Shown: in pieces, positions 34,779-44,571 of the stretch
How the letters are laid out: each line of letters begins with the position of its first letter
How positions within the stretch are numbered: position 1 is the stretch's first letter
Assembly (NCBI RefSeq): GCF_000213575.1
Contig: NZ_GL892006.1
Coordinates: 392,614-456,613 of the forward strand
Direction of reading: 5' to 3'
DNA length: 64,000 bases
Origin: Dysgonomonas mossii DSM 22836
GTDB lineage: Bacteria; Bacteroidota; Bacteroidia; Bacteroidales; Dysgonomonadaceae
Made by a program: the position numbers and the translations under genes
Notes under the pieces: model-generated
The model's database searches: none
The model's input: the letters and a program-made list of their open reading frames with translations, nothing else
Told to the model about the DNA's origin: nothing

Positions 34779-36665
34779 TTATTCGATGCCCAGTTTAGCA
34801 TTGAACATTTTCAGAGTCTCAAGGACGTTGCTCTTCACATTAATGAAGTGTTCTATACCTTGCGCTTTCAAATCTTCCATGCATGCAGGAGCTCCGGCAA
34901 CAACAAAATGTTCTTTGCCTTCGATCAACTTATGAGCTTCAGGAGCGTATGTTGCGTACTCATCGTCACTAGAACAAAGTACAATAACATCTGCTTTTTT
35001 CTCACGAGCAGCTTTGATTCCTGCTTCAACTGTTTCGAAACCTAAATTGTCGATAATCTTGTATCCGGCACAAGCAAAGAAGTTACTTGAGAACTGTGCA
35101 CGTGCAAGACGCATACCCAGATTACCAATTGTTAGCATAAATACTGTAGGAGCACCATGTTTCTCTGTAGCCAGGCGAAGTGTTTCGAATGCTGTACCTA
35201 AGCGGCTGGTAGGTAACGGCATACATTCTCCTTTTTCGGAAGAACATCCGCAATTACAACCTTCTTTAACGATTTTGCTTTCAGCCTTCTCCGTAAAGTT
35301 AGGATATTGATTAGTACCCAATAATACTTCCCGGCGAGTAGCCAATGCTTTGAAACGGGTATCAGCTGAAGTCTTAACGGCAGTTTGTACTGTTGCCGCT
35401 TTCAATGCTTCATAAAATCCTTTTTCGTCTACTTCAAGGAACAATTTCCAAGCTTGTTCAGCTATAGATTTAGTAAGGTTCTCGATATAATATGAACCCG
35501 CTGAAGGGTCAGTTATCTTATCGAAATGACATTCTTCTTTCAACAATAATTGTTGGTTACGTGCGATACGTTCAGAGAAGTCATCCGGAGTTTTATATGT
35601 TTCGTCGAAAGGACGTACTGTCAACGAATTAATTCCGGCAATAGTGGCCGACATTGATTCTGTTTGTGTACGAAGCAAGTTCACGTGGGCATCGTAAACA
35701 GTCTTGTTGAAAGTAGATGTTTGTGCATGAACATATATTTTTGCAGCACAACGACAGATTCCTTCAGGAGATTTGTTCGGGCATTCGTTAGCACAAATAG
35801 GTTTGTAAGCTTCTACTATTTCGGCCCATAACCAGCGTGCAGCACGGAACTTAGCGATCTCCATAAAATAGTTACCGCCAATACCAAAGTTAAATTTGAT
35901 CTTCTTAGCAACCAATGTCGCGTCTAGTCCTGCTTCAACAAGAGCAGACATCAACTGATTACCATTAGCCAATGCATACCCAAGTTCTTGATAGATGTAA
36001 GCACCGCCATCATTCAATGCATAGGCATTAACAGCCAACACTCTGAAACGAGGTAGCGGAGCCGCAGCTTTAACTATCTCTGCTGCTTTATCTACCCATC
36101 CGTCTGCATTACGTCCCTTTTTCAAAAGTGGTTTGAAAGGATCGTAGTTTACAGAACCAAAGCACTTCATCACATCTGCACCCGATTCTTTGATGTATTC
36201 AACTAAGATCTTAGTTAATTCCAAAGATTTGCGATGACATGTACTAAAGTTAAGCTCTACAGCTTCAGGGTGAATGTCTTTCAACAATGTCTTGATGTTG
36301 TCGGCATTTACGTCATCTCCTTCGATATGAAATCCTAGAGATGTGATACCTTTGTAAAGTACGTCAAGAGCTTTTGCGTTTGCTGCCTTGAAATCTCGGA
36401 CGTCAATATCCTGACGAGTATACCAGTCGTTATCTTTCTTGGTACCACGCACGTAAGGAAATTCACCCGGAAGTGATACAGCCGTGTTAAGGCCTTCAAG
36501 GTCCTCACTTCTGTAAAAAGGGTTTACATTGAACCCTTCGTTTGTTTTCCAAACAAGTTTTTTCTCAAAATCAGCCCCTTTCAGGTCTGCTACTATTTTT
36601 GCCATCCACTCTTCAGTAGATATCGGCGGAAAATTTGAGAAAAGCTTTTCTTTCTGATTAGCCAT
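34779..36665 (-). CDS. mutA: Methylmalonyl-CoA mutase, small subunit
   Basis: 628 residues. It pairs with MutB in a heterodimer. The barrel part shows RKSLELTKIL, FGIGGNYFMEIAKFRAARWLWAEIVEA and DPSAGSYYIENLT; the C-terminal domain lacks DxHxxG (it reads LTIGNLGMRLARAQFSSNFFACAGY), as expected of the non-B12-binding subunit. Two Cys groups stand out: Cys291, 295, 304, 306 and Cys470, 472, 474, 481. It is the first gene of the operon; the next gene starts 21 bp downstream. Confidence 0.96.
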   Translation of the reverse strand: MANQKEKLFSNFPPISTEEWMAKIVADLKGADFEKKLVWKTNEGFNVNPFYRSEDLEGLNTAVSLPGEFPYVRGTKKDNDWYTRQDIDVRDFKAANAKALDVLYKGITSLGFHIEGDDVNADNIKTLLKDIHPEAVELNFSTCHRKSLELTKILVEYIKESGADVMKCFGSVNYDPFKPLLKKGRNADGWVDKAAEIVKAAAPLPRFRVLAVNAYALNDGGAYIYQELGYALANGNQLMSALVEAGLDATLVAKKIKFNFGIGGNYFMEIAKFRAARWLWAEIVEAYKPICANECPNKSPEGICRCAAKIYVHAQTSTFNKTVYDAHVNLLRTQTESMSATIAGINSLTVRPFDETYKTPDDFSERIARNQQLLLKEECHFDKITDPSAGSYYIENLTKSIAEQAWKLFLEVDEKGFYEALKAATVQTAVKTSADTRFKALATRREVLLGTNQYPNFTEKAESKIVKEGCNCGCSSEKGECMPLPTSRLGTAFETLRLATEKHGAPTVFMLTIGNLGMRLARAQFSSNFFACAGYKIIDNLGFETVEAGIKAAREKKADVIVLCSSDDEYATYAPEAHKLIEGKEHFVVAGAPACMEDLKAQGIEHFINVKSNVLETLKMFNAKLGIE

Positions 36666-36800
36666 GATTAATAAAATTGTTTAATATATAGGTTATATTT
36701 TATTGATTCTTAAAAGATTATAAATGGCCTATCTATATTTACATAAATGTTATTTATAGGTGCTTAAATTCAAACAGTTATCCTTATTAAAAATGCACCA

Positions 36801-36808
36801 CAAAAGTA
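36801..36808 (-). promoter_or_regulatory. -7 box of the mutA operon
   Basis: TACTTTTG on the minus strand, 135 bp before the ATG; the -33 region is poor. The leader is too short for a usual cobalamin riboswitch and shows none of its conserved boxes. Between this box and 37041 no gene is seen. Confidence 0.45.
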
Positions 36809-37041
36809 ATCCTTTTTGTTTGGTTGGTAAAGTTTTCGAGCCTAAAAAAACTTAGGATTGGCAGTTTATATGTTAATAATGAAAAGGACTTTAGCATTTT
36901 CATACCATTTGGTTCTTCCATCGGGCAGCTTGTTTAAGAGAAATTTAAAATACCAAATCCCAATTTTAAGACTTCAAAAAAACATCAGAAGTTTGGCTAT
37001 TCTATCACCCCCTGAACAGAGTGATATAACAAAGAAGAAGA

Positions 37042-37059
37042 ATAGAACCTGAGTTCTAT
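37042..37059 (-). terminator. Terminator at the 3' end of the mannan locus
   Basis: ATAGAAC (37042-37048) pairs with GTTCTAT (37053-37059); on the minus strand it is followed by TCTTCTTCTTT. It lies just after the last GH26 stop codon. Confidence 0.6.
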
Positions 37060-37089
37060 CCTTCAGCATATTAAGACATAAGAAAGTCT

Positions 37090-38214
37090 TTACTTTACAT
37101 CTGCATTCATCAGAATATTGGGCTTAGCCACAAATTCCCTGAAATCATCTGCGGACGAATGTCCTTTGAACGGCGCATAAAAATGTTCCGGCTTATCGCT
37201 CTCCCAGGCATTGCGCCAGAATAATACCCATGCTATTTTATATTGGTTTATAACAGGATATATAGCTTGTGTAAAATATATAGAATCCGGTATAGATTCC
37301 ATTCCCGTTTCCCCGATAGTCGGTATTTTACCCGACTTAGCGGCATAACCGGTTACAATCTTAAGATTGAGATCCATCGCTTCTTTGTATTTTGCTACGG
37401 CTTCACTGTCTTTACCCGGCACATAGCAATCATAACCCACTATATCAACATATTCATCACCGGGATAACGCTCAAGATAATCGGCTTCATTTTTTGTTTC
37501 TGATGGAGAATAGGCATAAAGAAGATTGTGTACGTTTTTCTTATCACGCAGATACTCTACGGTCATAACCCACAATTGTTTATACTCCTCGGGCGTACAC
37601 TGTTTACTACCCCACCAAAACCACGCTCCTGTATGTTCATGGTACATACGGAACACAACGGGAATCAGGTTACCTTTATCATCCTTCAGGTCGAGAAAGA
37701 AATCTGCAACACGATCGAGCCATGTGAGGTACTTTGCATGATTAGAGCCATTAGGCAGTATCGTTCTTACAACCGAATCCTGCGCACAGTCCCAAGCGGT
37801 ATTTCCTGTTACGATATTATCTCCATGCCAACTGGCTGTTGTTATACCTCCTCTATCGTAGGTTTCTTTGATATAGTGCTTCATATCCGAAAAGTAGACA
37901 GAATCGAGATTAAATTGAGCCCCGATTTCGACATGACCTAACTCCCACCCTACCACTGCAGGATAATCGCCCGTCACATCTTTCACATCCGACCGCCCGG
38001 CTTCTTTATACCAGCCATGACCATACGCCAAAGCATCTTGATGACCAACCATTATACCCTTATCTAACGACTTGAATAATCGGTTGTACAGCTCCACAGT
38101 TTCTTTTGTGGCATTTTTATCAATAGGCAATTTCATATCTGCTATCGTTTCTTTTTGCTTACATGATACGAGTGCCATAGCTACAGACATTAGTAATACA
38201 AATGTTTTCTTCAT
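37090..38214 (-). CDS. GH26 beta-mannanase, lipoprotein
   Basis: 374 residues from the ATG at 38214; this start gives a clean lipoprotein signal (KKTFVLLMSVAMALVSCKQKE, Cys18), while an ATG at 38295 would put 27 odd residues before it. A single GH26 domain follows: GHQDALAYGHGW, acid/base Glu193 in RMYHEHTGAWFWWG, YPGDEYVDIVGYDCY, and nucleophile Glu302 in PTIGETGMES. It hydrolyses beta-1,4-mannosidic links, probably as a membrane-anchored enzyme. It is the last gene of the locus and paralogous to the next GH26 gene. Confidence 0.92.
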   Translation of the reverse strand: MKKTFVLLMSVAMALVSCKQKETIADMKLPIDKNATKETVELYNRLFKSLDKGIMVGHQDALAYGHGWYKEAGRSDVKDVTGDYPAVVGWELGHVEIGAQFNLDSVYFSDMKHYIKETYDRGGITTASWHGDNIVTGNTAWDCAQDSVVRTILPNGSNHAKYLTWLDRVADFFLDLKDDKGNLIPVVFRMYHEHTGAWFWWGSKQCTPEEYKQLWVMTVEYLRDKKNVHNLLYAYSPSETKNEADYLERYPGDEYVDIVGYDCYVPGKDSEAVAKYKEAMDLNLKIVTGYAAKSGKIPTIGETGMESIPDSIYFTQAIYPVINQYKIAWVLFWRNAWESDKPEHFYAPFKGHSSADDFREFVAKPNILMNADVK

Positions 38215-38277
38215 TATATATTCATTTTTCAGTTTGTTAAAAAGTAACAACCAACGGCCATAGGAGCGAAGTGTATG

Positions 38278-38321
38278 CAAAAGTAACAGGTTCAAGCTAT
38301 TTTATTCGTGTCACTTTTTTG
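38278..38321. repeat. Dispersed hairpin repeat, copy 3
   Basis: CAAAAGTAACAG, then CTATTTTATTC and TGTCACTTTTTT match copy 2 at 30927-30970 over about 43 bp. It lies between the two GH26 genes. Confidence 0.55.
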
Positions 38322-38372
38322 TACGATATATAGCATTTCTGGTTCTAATCATTAAATAGATAATTAACTGTC

Positions 38373-39482
38373 TCAATTATATATATCAGTCACATCATTC
38401 TCCATCAATATGGTTTCAGACTGAGTGAACTCCTTAAAATCGTCAGCGGCAGGATGCCCTACAGTTGGTGCATAATAATGATGCTCCATATCACTGGCAT
38501 TGCGCCATACAAGAACATAGCAAATCTTCACCTGTTGCAGAATAGGCAGTAATGTTGCCGTAAACCAATCCGATTGAGGTATCCCCTCCAATCCTGTCTC
38601 GGTGAAGGCTGCCAGTTTACCTTTGCTTTCGGCTATATCTGACACTATTTTAAGCTTTTTTGCAGTAAGCTGAGGATTATTCGCTCCATCGGGACGAAAA
38701 TCCCAATAGTTGTCCATACCCAGCATATCCACATATTCATCACCCGGATAGTATTCCAAGAATTCCTCTTCTGTAGGAAACCTACAATCGGGCGAAAACG
38801 CATATATGAAGTTGTGTACCCCTAAATCATTCCGTAAATAGTCGATCGTAAACCGCCACAAAGCAATGAATTCATCTTTGGTACAATGTCCCTTTCCCCA
38901 CCAGAACCAATCGCCATCATATTCATGAAACGGACGAAATATAACAGGAATAAGCACTCCCTCTTTATCCTTGAATTCTGAAACTACATCAGCAATAGAT
39001 TGCAAGTATTTCTTATATTTATCGTGTAATTTTCCTCCGGGAAGAATATCAGGAACAACTTCTATAGGGTCTTTCTCCCAATAAAAACTCCCATCGTTAG
39101 CAGGATTACTTGCATGCCAAGCGAAGGTGGAAATACCGCCCCTATTGTAAGTATCAACAACGGAAGTAATCAACTCATACTTAGCTTTCTCAAACTGCTC
39201 TGAATCGGAGGTGGTCACATTGGCAAAATCGAGCCCAATAACGGCTGGATGGCTGCCCGTAACATCTTTGACATCACTCCTATTCTTATCTCCAACCCAA
39301 GTACGTCCGTAGCTGGTAGCTTCCTGATGCCCGAAAAGAACTTTACCGCTCTTCTGTATATCTTTCAAGTTCTGATATAGGATTTTTGTTCGCTCTGTAG
39401 CTTGCCTGTCAACCAATATATCAGAAGCTTTGACAGGAACAATAATAGATACGAATAGAAAAAAGAGGATATGCCTCATCAT
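38373..39482 (-). CDS. GH26 beta-mannanase, secreted
   Basis: 369 residues from the ATG at 39482 (a GTG one codon earlier is possible). The signal peptide (RHILFFLFVSIIVPVKASD) has no lipobox, so this enzyme should be free in the periplasm. GH26 features are GHQEATSYGRTW, the acid/base Glu187 in FRPFHEYDGDWFWWG, YPGDEYVDMLGMDNYW, and the nucleophile Glu295 in AAFTETGLEG. It likely acts on manno-oligosaccharides after import. It is paralogous to the lipoprotein GH26 downstream. Confidence 0.92.
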   Translation of the reverse strand: MMRHILFFLFVSIIVPVKASDILVDRQATERTKILYQNLKDIQKSGKVLFGHQEATSYGRTWVGDKNRSDVKDVTGSHPAVIGLDFANVTTSDSEQFEKAKYELITSVVDTYNRGGISTFAWHASNPANDGSFYWEKDPIEVVPDILPGGKLHDKYKKYLQSIADVVSEFKDKEGVLIPVIFRPFHEYDGDWFWWGKGHCTKDEFIALWRFTIDYLRNDLGVHNFIYAFSPDCRFPTEEEFLEYYPGDEYVDMLGMDNYWDFRPDGANNPQLTAKKLKIVSDIAESKGKLAAFTETGLEGIPQSDWFTATLLPILQQVKICYVLVWRNASDMEHHYYAPTVGHPAADDFKEFTQSETILMENDVTDIYN

Positions 39483-39500
39483 CACGGTAAAGGTTAATAA

Positions 39501-39585
39501 TCAACAGTCTCCCGGACTGGCCGGAAAACTGTTGAAATAATAATACTTAATTTAATTCCATACTCTATACTCTGGGTAAGTATGG
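39501..39585. other. Two tandem hairpins between GH3 and GH26 genes
   Basis: TCAACAGT at 39501-39508 pairs with ACTGTTGA at 39528-39535, with an inner CCGG/CCGG; CCATACT at 39558-39564 pairs with AGTATGG at 39579-39585. There is no clear T-run; they may stabilise or reduce the transcript within the operon. Confidence 0.45.
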
Positions 39586-39625
39586 AGTCTCTCACCTAAA
39601 AAAACCAACCTATATTGAAAAACAA

Positions 39626-41938
39626 TTATTTTACAGTAAACAACACCTTGCCTTTTATATCATTAGAGGAAGAACCCACCTGAAATTCAAAATCTCCGGG
39701 CTCTACCACTCGTTTATTTTCGAGATTGATAAAAGAAAGATCGTTTAGCTTCAACTTAAATGTTACAGTCTTTGTTTCACCTGCTTTTAATGCTACCTTC
39801 TCAAAACGGCGTAATCTTTTCACATCCGGAACCAGTGATGCAACCAAGTCGCTTGTATAAAGTTGCACAACCTCTTTTCCATCACGGCTACCTGTATTTT
39901 TTATATCTACAGATATAGTTACTTCTTCGTTCGAATGAAGAGGCAACTGAGACTTATCTAGTTTGATATTTGAATATGCGAAAGTTGTGTAACTCAAGCC
40001 ATACCCGAACGGATATTCAAAGTTATAGTCTCCTTCGTAATTGTATGCTGCATCGGTATTTACCTGCTCATCAGAATATTTATGGAAATACGGCACTAAT
40101 GAATTCGGATATGCCGGATATGTATAAGGCAATTTACCTGAAGGGTTTACATCTCCCGCCAAAATATCTGCCAATGCATCGGCTCCGTAAATTCCCGGTA
40201 GATATGTCTGTACTATACCATCTACTTTGGATGAGAACTTAGAGATCAGACGAGGACGACCTTCGCTCAATACCAAAATCACTTTCTTCCCCAGCTTGAG
40301 CATTTCCTGAGCCAGCTCTGTTTGTAAGTCATTCAGATATAAATCGTTCAAATCACCCGGTTTCTCGCAATATGAATTTTCGCCCAAACACAATATTATA
40401 TAGTCTACATTCTTAGCGGCAGCAATAGCCTCATCGAAACGATCTTTATGCTCTGTATCCCATTTTGTTTCTTTTGTGTAGCTCACACCCGGAACATAAG
40501 AAACATTTGCTTTGCCGAATTTTTGTTGTACCGCATCAAGAATGTTATGATACAAGTCTCCAAACTCGTCTATTTTTTCACCTTGCCAAGAGAATGTCCA
40601 TCCTCCGTTCAATGCACGTCTACTAACAGCATTAGGGCCTGTCACCAGAATTTTTGCACTTTTAGTCAACGGCAATACATTGTTGTTGTTTTTGAGCAAT
40701 GTGATACCGTCAGCTGCTGCATTGTAAGAAGCTTGTTGGAATGCCTTAGAATTAAACTCCGGATAATCTTTTGCATACGTATTCGGCGTTTCAAACAATC
40801 CAAGCTTTATTTTCACAGTCAATACCCTTGTTGCAGCGTCATCGATGCGTGACATCGGCACTTGACCTTCATTGACAAGCTCTGTCAACAAATCGCAGAA
40901 TTCTTTATAGTTATAAGGGATCATCGACATGTCGATTCCTGCGTTAATACCGGCTTTGATCGCTTCTTTGATAGAAGGAACCATTTTGTCACGGTTATAC
41001 AACTTGTTTATATCTTCCCAGTCTGTAACAATCATACCCTGAAAGCCTAAATCTTCACGTAGCAATTTAGTCATCAGCTCATAGCTGGCATGTACAGGTA
41101 CATTGTTTATAATACCCGAGTTGATCATTATAGTATGTGCACCGGCATCGATAGCCGCCTTAAAAGCAGGAACATGATATTCGAGTAATACATTCTCGGG
41201 AATATAAGCAGGGGTGCGGTCTTTTCCACTGATTGGTGCCGAATAGCCTATAAAGTGCTTGATACATGAAGCCACCTTTGTTGGGTTTGCAATGTTATTA
41301 TCATCGCCTTCATATCCTTTCACCAATTCGTATCCGAAAACCGAACCGATATAAGGGTCTTCTCCAAATCCTTCGTACTGACGAGGGAAACGTGGATCTA
41401 GCCCTAGGTCCAGTACAGGAGAGAAGTTCCAAGGTACATTACTTGCACGTGTTTCGTAAGCCGTGATTTCTCCCATCTTGCGGGCATGTGCCGGATTCCA
41501 TGTAGCGGCAATACCTATTTCCTGAGGGAACATAGTAGAACCTGCCGTATAAGTAGCTCCATGTATCTGGTCGAGACCATAGATAACAGGAATTTTCATA
41601 CGGGTTTCCTTCGTTGCTACTTCCTGAATCTGCTCTACAGCTTTAGTCCACCACTGAGGCGTACGCGCACGTGTACCGGGAGCGTTAAGAATAGATCCTA
41701 CATGGTATTTAACAACAGCTTCGCGCACTTTGTCTGCATCTATCTCCAATGTGCTGGTAGGAGGAGTGTCCTGACCTTTACAAACCAGATCAACCGTTAT
41801 CTGAGACATCTGCCCTATTTTCTCTGCCAATGTCATTTTCGACACCATCTCGGCTGCTCTTTTCTCAGCATCACCCTTTTGTGCATACATGCCGCAGGCA
41901 ATGCCCAATACAACTACTAATACTGCTAATTTTCTCAT
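39626..41938 (-). CDS. GH3 beta-glucosidase
   Basis: 770 residues, signal peptide without lipobox (RKLAVLVVVLGIACGMYAQ). GH3 N-terminal barrel with YGLDQIHGATY, FGEDPYIGS and KHFIGY; the nucleophile Asp306 lies in GMIVTDWEDI. The C-terminal domain has GPNAVSRRALNGGWTFSWQG and ends in a fibronectin type III-like domain. It should remove beta-linked glucose from the non-reducing end of oligosaccharides in the periplasm, here glucomannan fragments. It follows the GH94 gene after a 178-bp gap that has a possible internal -7 box (TATATTTG) but no clear terminator. Confidence 0.93.
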   Translation of the reverse strand: MRKLAVLVVVLGIACGMYAQKGDAEKRAAEMVSKMTLAEKIGQMSQITVDLVCKGQDTPPTSTLEIDADKVREAVVKYHVGSILNAPGTRARTPQWWTKAVEQIQEVATKETRMKIPVIYGLDQIHGATYTAGSTMFPQEIGIAATWNPAHARKMGEITAYETRASNVPWNFSPVLDLGLDPRFPRQYEGFGEDPYIGSVFGYELVKGYEGDDNNIANPTKVASCIKHFIGYSAPISGKDRTPAYIPENVLLEYHVPAFKAAIDAGAHTIMINSGIINNVPVHASYELMTKLLREDLGFQGMIVTDWEDINKLYNRDKMVPSIKEAIKAGINAGIDMSMIPYNYKEFCDLLTELVNEGQVPMSRIDDAATRVLTVKIKLGLFETPNTYAKDYPEFNSKAFQQASYNAAADGITLLKNNNNVLPLTKSAKILVTGPNAVSRRALNGGWTFSWQGEKIDEFGDLYHNILDAVQQKFGKANVSYVPGVSYTKETKWDTEHKDRFDEAIAAAKNVDYIILCLGENSYCEKPGDLNDLYLNDLQTELAQEMLKLGKKVILVLSEGRPRLISKFSSKVDGIVQTYLPGIYGADALADILAGDVNPSGKLPYTYPAYPNSLVPYFHKYSDEQVNTDAAYNYEGDYNFEYPFGYGLSYTTFAYSNIKLDKSQLPLHSNEEVTISVDIKNTGSRDGKEVVQLYTSDLVASLVPDVKRLRRFEKVALKAGETKTVTFKLKLNDLSFINLENKRVVEPGDFEFQVGSSSNDIKGKVLFTVK

Positions 41939-42116
41939 ATAAAATATTTAAGTTCTACAAATAAACTATTCGTATACATTGTCATCCTGAATTTCACAGT
42001 AAACAATTTCTACTCTAGCGGTAAGGTGTTTTCTGTTCTCAATAAGACAATATATGTCAAATATACCTCAAAAAACACGATCTCCGAAACAAAGAGTTTA
42101 TAATTCAAACTAAAAA

Positions 42117-44555
42117 TTAACCTAATACTACCTCTATTTTATTCACCGAACCGGCAGGCTGTAGCGGAATAATGTTTCCAGACAAAGCCTTTCCGTTAAC
42201 TGTTATACTTTTTACTCCTCGATTCACTCCTGTATTTTTAATATAGATGAGATAAGTTGCATCTCTAAATTTGCGTGTTACCTCAAAGCCTTTCCAATCG
42301 GAAGGGATACAAGGATTTACTTCCAATCCATTATAATCCGGTTTGATACCCAGAATAAATTGGGTGATCGCATAATAATTCCATGCTGCCGTACCGGTTA
42401 ACCAAGAGTTCTTAGCTTCACCCGGTTTGAAGGCATCTTTCCCGGCAATCATCTGAGAATATACATAAGGCTCTACTTTATGCAATTCTGATATTTCTTC
42501 GGTATAAGAAGGGCATATCTTACGGTAATATTCCCATGCATAGTCGCCTCGTCCCAAGATGGTTTCGGCAATCATGATCCAGGGATTATTGTGGCAGAAA
42601 ATACCTGCATTTTCTTTATAGCCGGCAGGATAAGAAGAAATCTCTCCGTATTCGACTACATATTCTGTAAACGCCGGATTATTCAAGACAATACCATTGG
42701 GTGTATCCAGATATTTTTTGACAGAATCCAGCGATTTCTCTACCATACCTTCTTCTAGTCCAACCTTTGCCATCGCACACCAACCTTGCGACTCGATAAA
42801 TATCTTTCCTTCCTTATTTTCATTACTACCGATTTTCTTTCCGTAATAATCATAGGCACGAAGATACCAATCGCCATCCCATCCATGTTTCTTAACGGCT
42901 TCGATCATAGAGTCGATATAACCCTGTGCACGGTCAGCTTCCTGATTATTTCCTATCTGGCGGCAAAGCGTTACATAGTCCTGACCACAAACAATAAACA
43001 GTCCGGCGATCATCAAAGATTCGGCTTTAGATCCTTCCGTTTTGTTTTCAGTCGTCTGGAATGACTCATTCGGATCCCACGAAAAACAATTTAGATTCAA
43101 ACAATCGTTCCAGTCGGCACGCCCGATAAGAGGCAGTAAGTGAGGTCCCAAGTTTTCGATCACGTGATTGAATGAAACAGTCAAGTGGTGAAACAGAGAT
43201 TTCTCTGTTCCCGCCTGATTGTCGAAAGGAACAGCCTCGTCTAATATAGAGAAGTCTCCCGTCTCTTTCAGATAGGCGATTGTTCCGAAAATGAGCCACA
43301 TCGGATCGTCGTTAAAACCACCGCCGATATCATTGTTCCCTCGCTTGGTGAGTGGCTGATACTGGTGATAACAACCGCCATCACTAAACTGTGTAGACGC
43401 AATATCGATGATACGCTGACGGGCACGTGCGGGAATTTGGTGAACGAAACCAACCAAGTCCTGATTGGAATCGCGAAACCCCATGCCTCGCCCGATTCCC
43501 GATTCGAAAAAAGATGCGGAGCGAGAAAAATTAAACGTAACCATACATTGGTATTGGTTCCAAATATTGACCATGCGGTCTAATTTTTCTTCGTTGCTCT
43601 TTAGCACATAGCTGCTTAACAAATTATCCCAATAGGTTTTTAATTCATCAAATGCAGCCTGTACTTTTGCAACCGTATCGAACTTAGCAATAGTCTCCTT
43701 TGCTTTGCTCTTATTGATAACACCTTTCGATTCCCATTTATCCTCGCGGTTTTCGTATTCTACATAACCCAATACGAATATCAGTTCTTTCGTTTCGCCC
43801 GGTTGTAATTCTATTTCGAGGTAATGCGATGCTATAGGCGACCAACCGTGAGCCACAGAGTTGGAAGGCTTTCCCGCCATCACCGCTTGCGGATCACGAA
43901 ACTCATTATACAAACCTATAAATGATTCCCTGTCGGTATCAAACCCTTGTATCGGAGCATTTACGCTATAGTAAGCATAATGGTTTCTACGCTCTTTGTA
44001 TTCTGTTTTATGATAAATGACAGAGTCTTCTATTTCTACTTCTCCTGTAGAGAAATTACGCTGAAAGTTTTCCATGTCGGTAGCAGCATTCCACAAGCAC
44101 CACTCGGCAAAAGAAAATAGTTTGAATCTTTTGGTCTCCGTCGACTTGTTTGTCAACTTCACCTTCTGAACTTCCGCCCATGTCTTCAGCGGTACAAAGA
44201 AAAGTACCTCTGCTTCTATTCCGTTTTTCTCCCCGGTAATGGTCGTATAACTCATTCCGTGGCGGCATTCATATTTATCGAGTTCGGTCTTGCAAGGCTT
44301 CCACCCCGGCGACCAAACAGTTCCGCCATCGTTGATATAAAAATAGCGTCCGCCATTATCCATAGGGACATTATTGTAGCGATAACGAGTAATACGGCGA
44401 AACTTAGCATCTTTATAAAAAGAGTAACCTCCGGCAGTATTTGATATCAAAGAGAAGAAATCTTCATTACCCAGATAGTTGATCCATGGCCATGGCGTCT
44501 GAGGATTTGTAATCACATATTCCCGACGCTGATCGTCAAAATATCCAAACTTCAT
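42117..44555 (-). CDS. Cellobiose phosphorylase (GH94)
   Basis: 812 residues, typical length, no signal peptide, so cytoplasmic. The N-terminus ([33 protein letters not shown]) is strongly cellobiose-phosphorylase-like, with [15 protein letters not shown] and the DWND motif (481-484) that supplies the catalytic Asp, and [17 protein letters not shown] near the end. It splits cellobiose with phosphate to alpha-glucose 1-phosphate and glucose. It lies 16 bp after the epimerase stop in the same operon as the GH130 phosphorylase. Chitobiose or laminaribiose activity is less likely given the match at the N-terminus. Confidence 0.92.
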   Translation of the reverse strand: MKFGYFDDQRREYVITNPQTPWPWINYLGNEDFFSLISNTAGGYSFYKDAKFRRITRYRYNNVPMDNGGRYFYINDGGTVWSPGWKPCKTELDKYECRHGMSYTTITGEKNGIEAEVLFFVPLKTWAEVQKVKLTNKSTETKRFKLFSFAEWCLWNAATDMENFQRNFSTGEVEIEDSVIYHKTEYKERRNHYAYYSVNAPIQGFDTDRESFIGLYNEFRDPQAVMAGKPSNSVAHGWSPIASHYLEIELQPGETKELIFVLGYVEYENREDKWESKGVINKSKAKETIAKFDTVAKVQAAFDELKTYWDNLLSSYVLKSNEEKLDRMVNIWNQYQCMVTFNFSRSASFFESGIGRGMGFRDSNQDLVGFVHQIPARARQRIIDIASTQFSDGGCYHQYQPLTKRGNNDIGGGFNDDPMWLIFGTIAYLKETGDFSILDEAVPFDNQAGTEKSLFHHLTVSFNHVIENLGPHLLPLIGRADWNDCLNLNCFSWDPNESFQTTENKTEGSKAESLMIAGLFIVCGQDYVTLCRQIGNNQEADRAQGYIDSMIEAVKKHGWDGDWYLRAYDYYGKKIGSNENKEGKIFIESQGWCAMAKVGLEEGMVEKSLDSVKKYLDTPNGIVLNNPAFTEYVVEYGEISSYPAGYKENAGIFCHNNPWIMIAETILGRGDYAWEYYRKICPSYTEEISELHKVEPYVYSQMIAGKDAFKPGEAKNSWLTGTAAWNYYAITQFILGIKPDYNGLEVNPCIPSDWKGFEVTRKFRDATYLIYIKNTGVNRGVKSITVNGKALSGNIIPLQPAGSVNKIEVVLG

Positions 44556-44571
44556 ATTTTAATTTTAAGCA

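Noticed and set aside
36666-36800. Cobalamin riboswitch before mutA
   Set aside because: The leader is only about 130 nt and lacks the conserved boxes.
36858-37052. 64-codon frame on the plus strand between mutA and the last GH26
   Set aside because: No promoter or family; it runs into the terminator region of the opposite strand.
42786-43583. Open frames on the plus strand inside the GH94 gene
   Set aside because: They are antisense to a full-length enzyme with intact motifs and have no coding features of their own.
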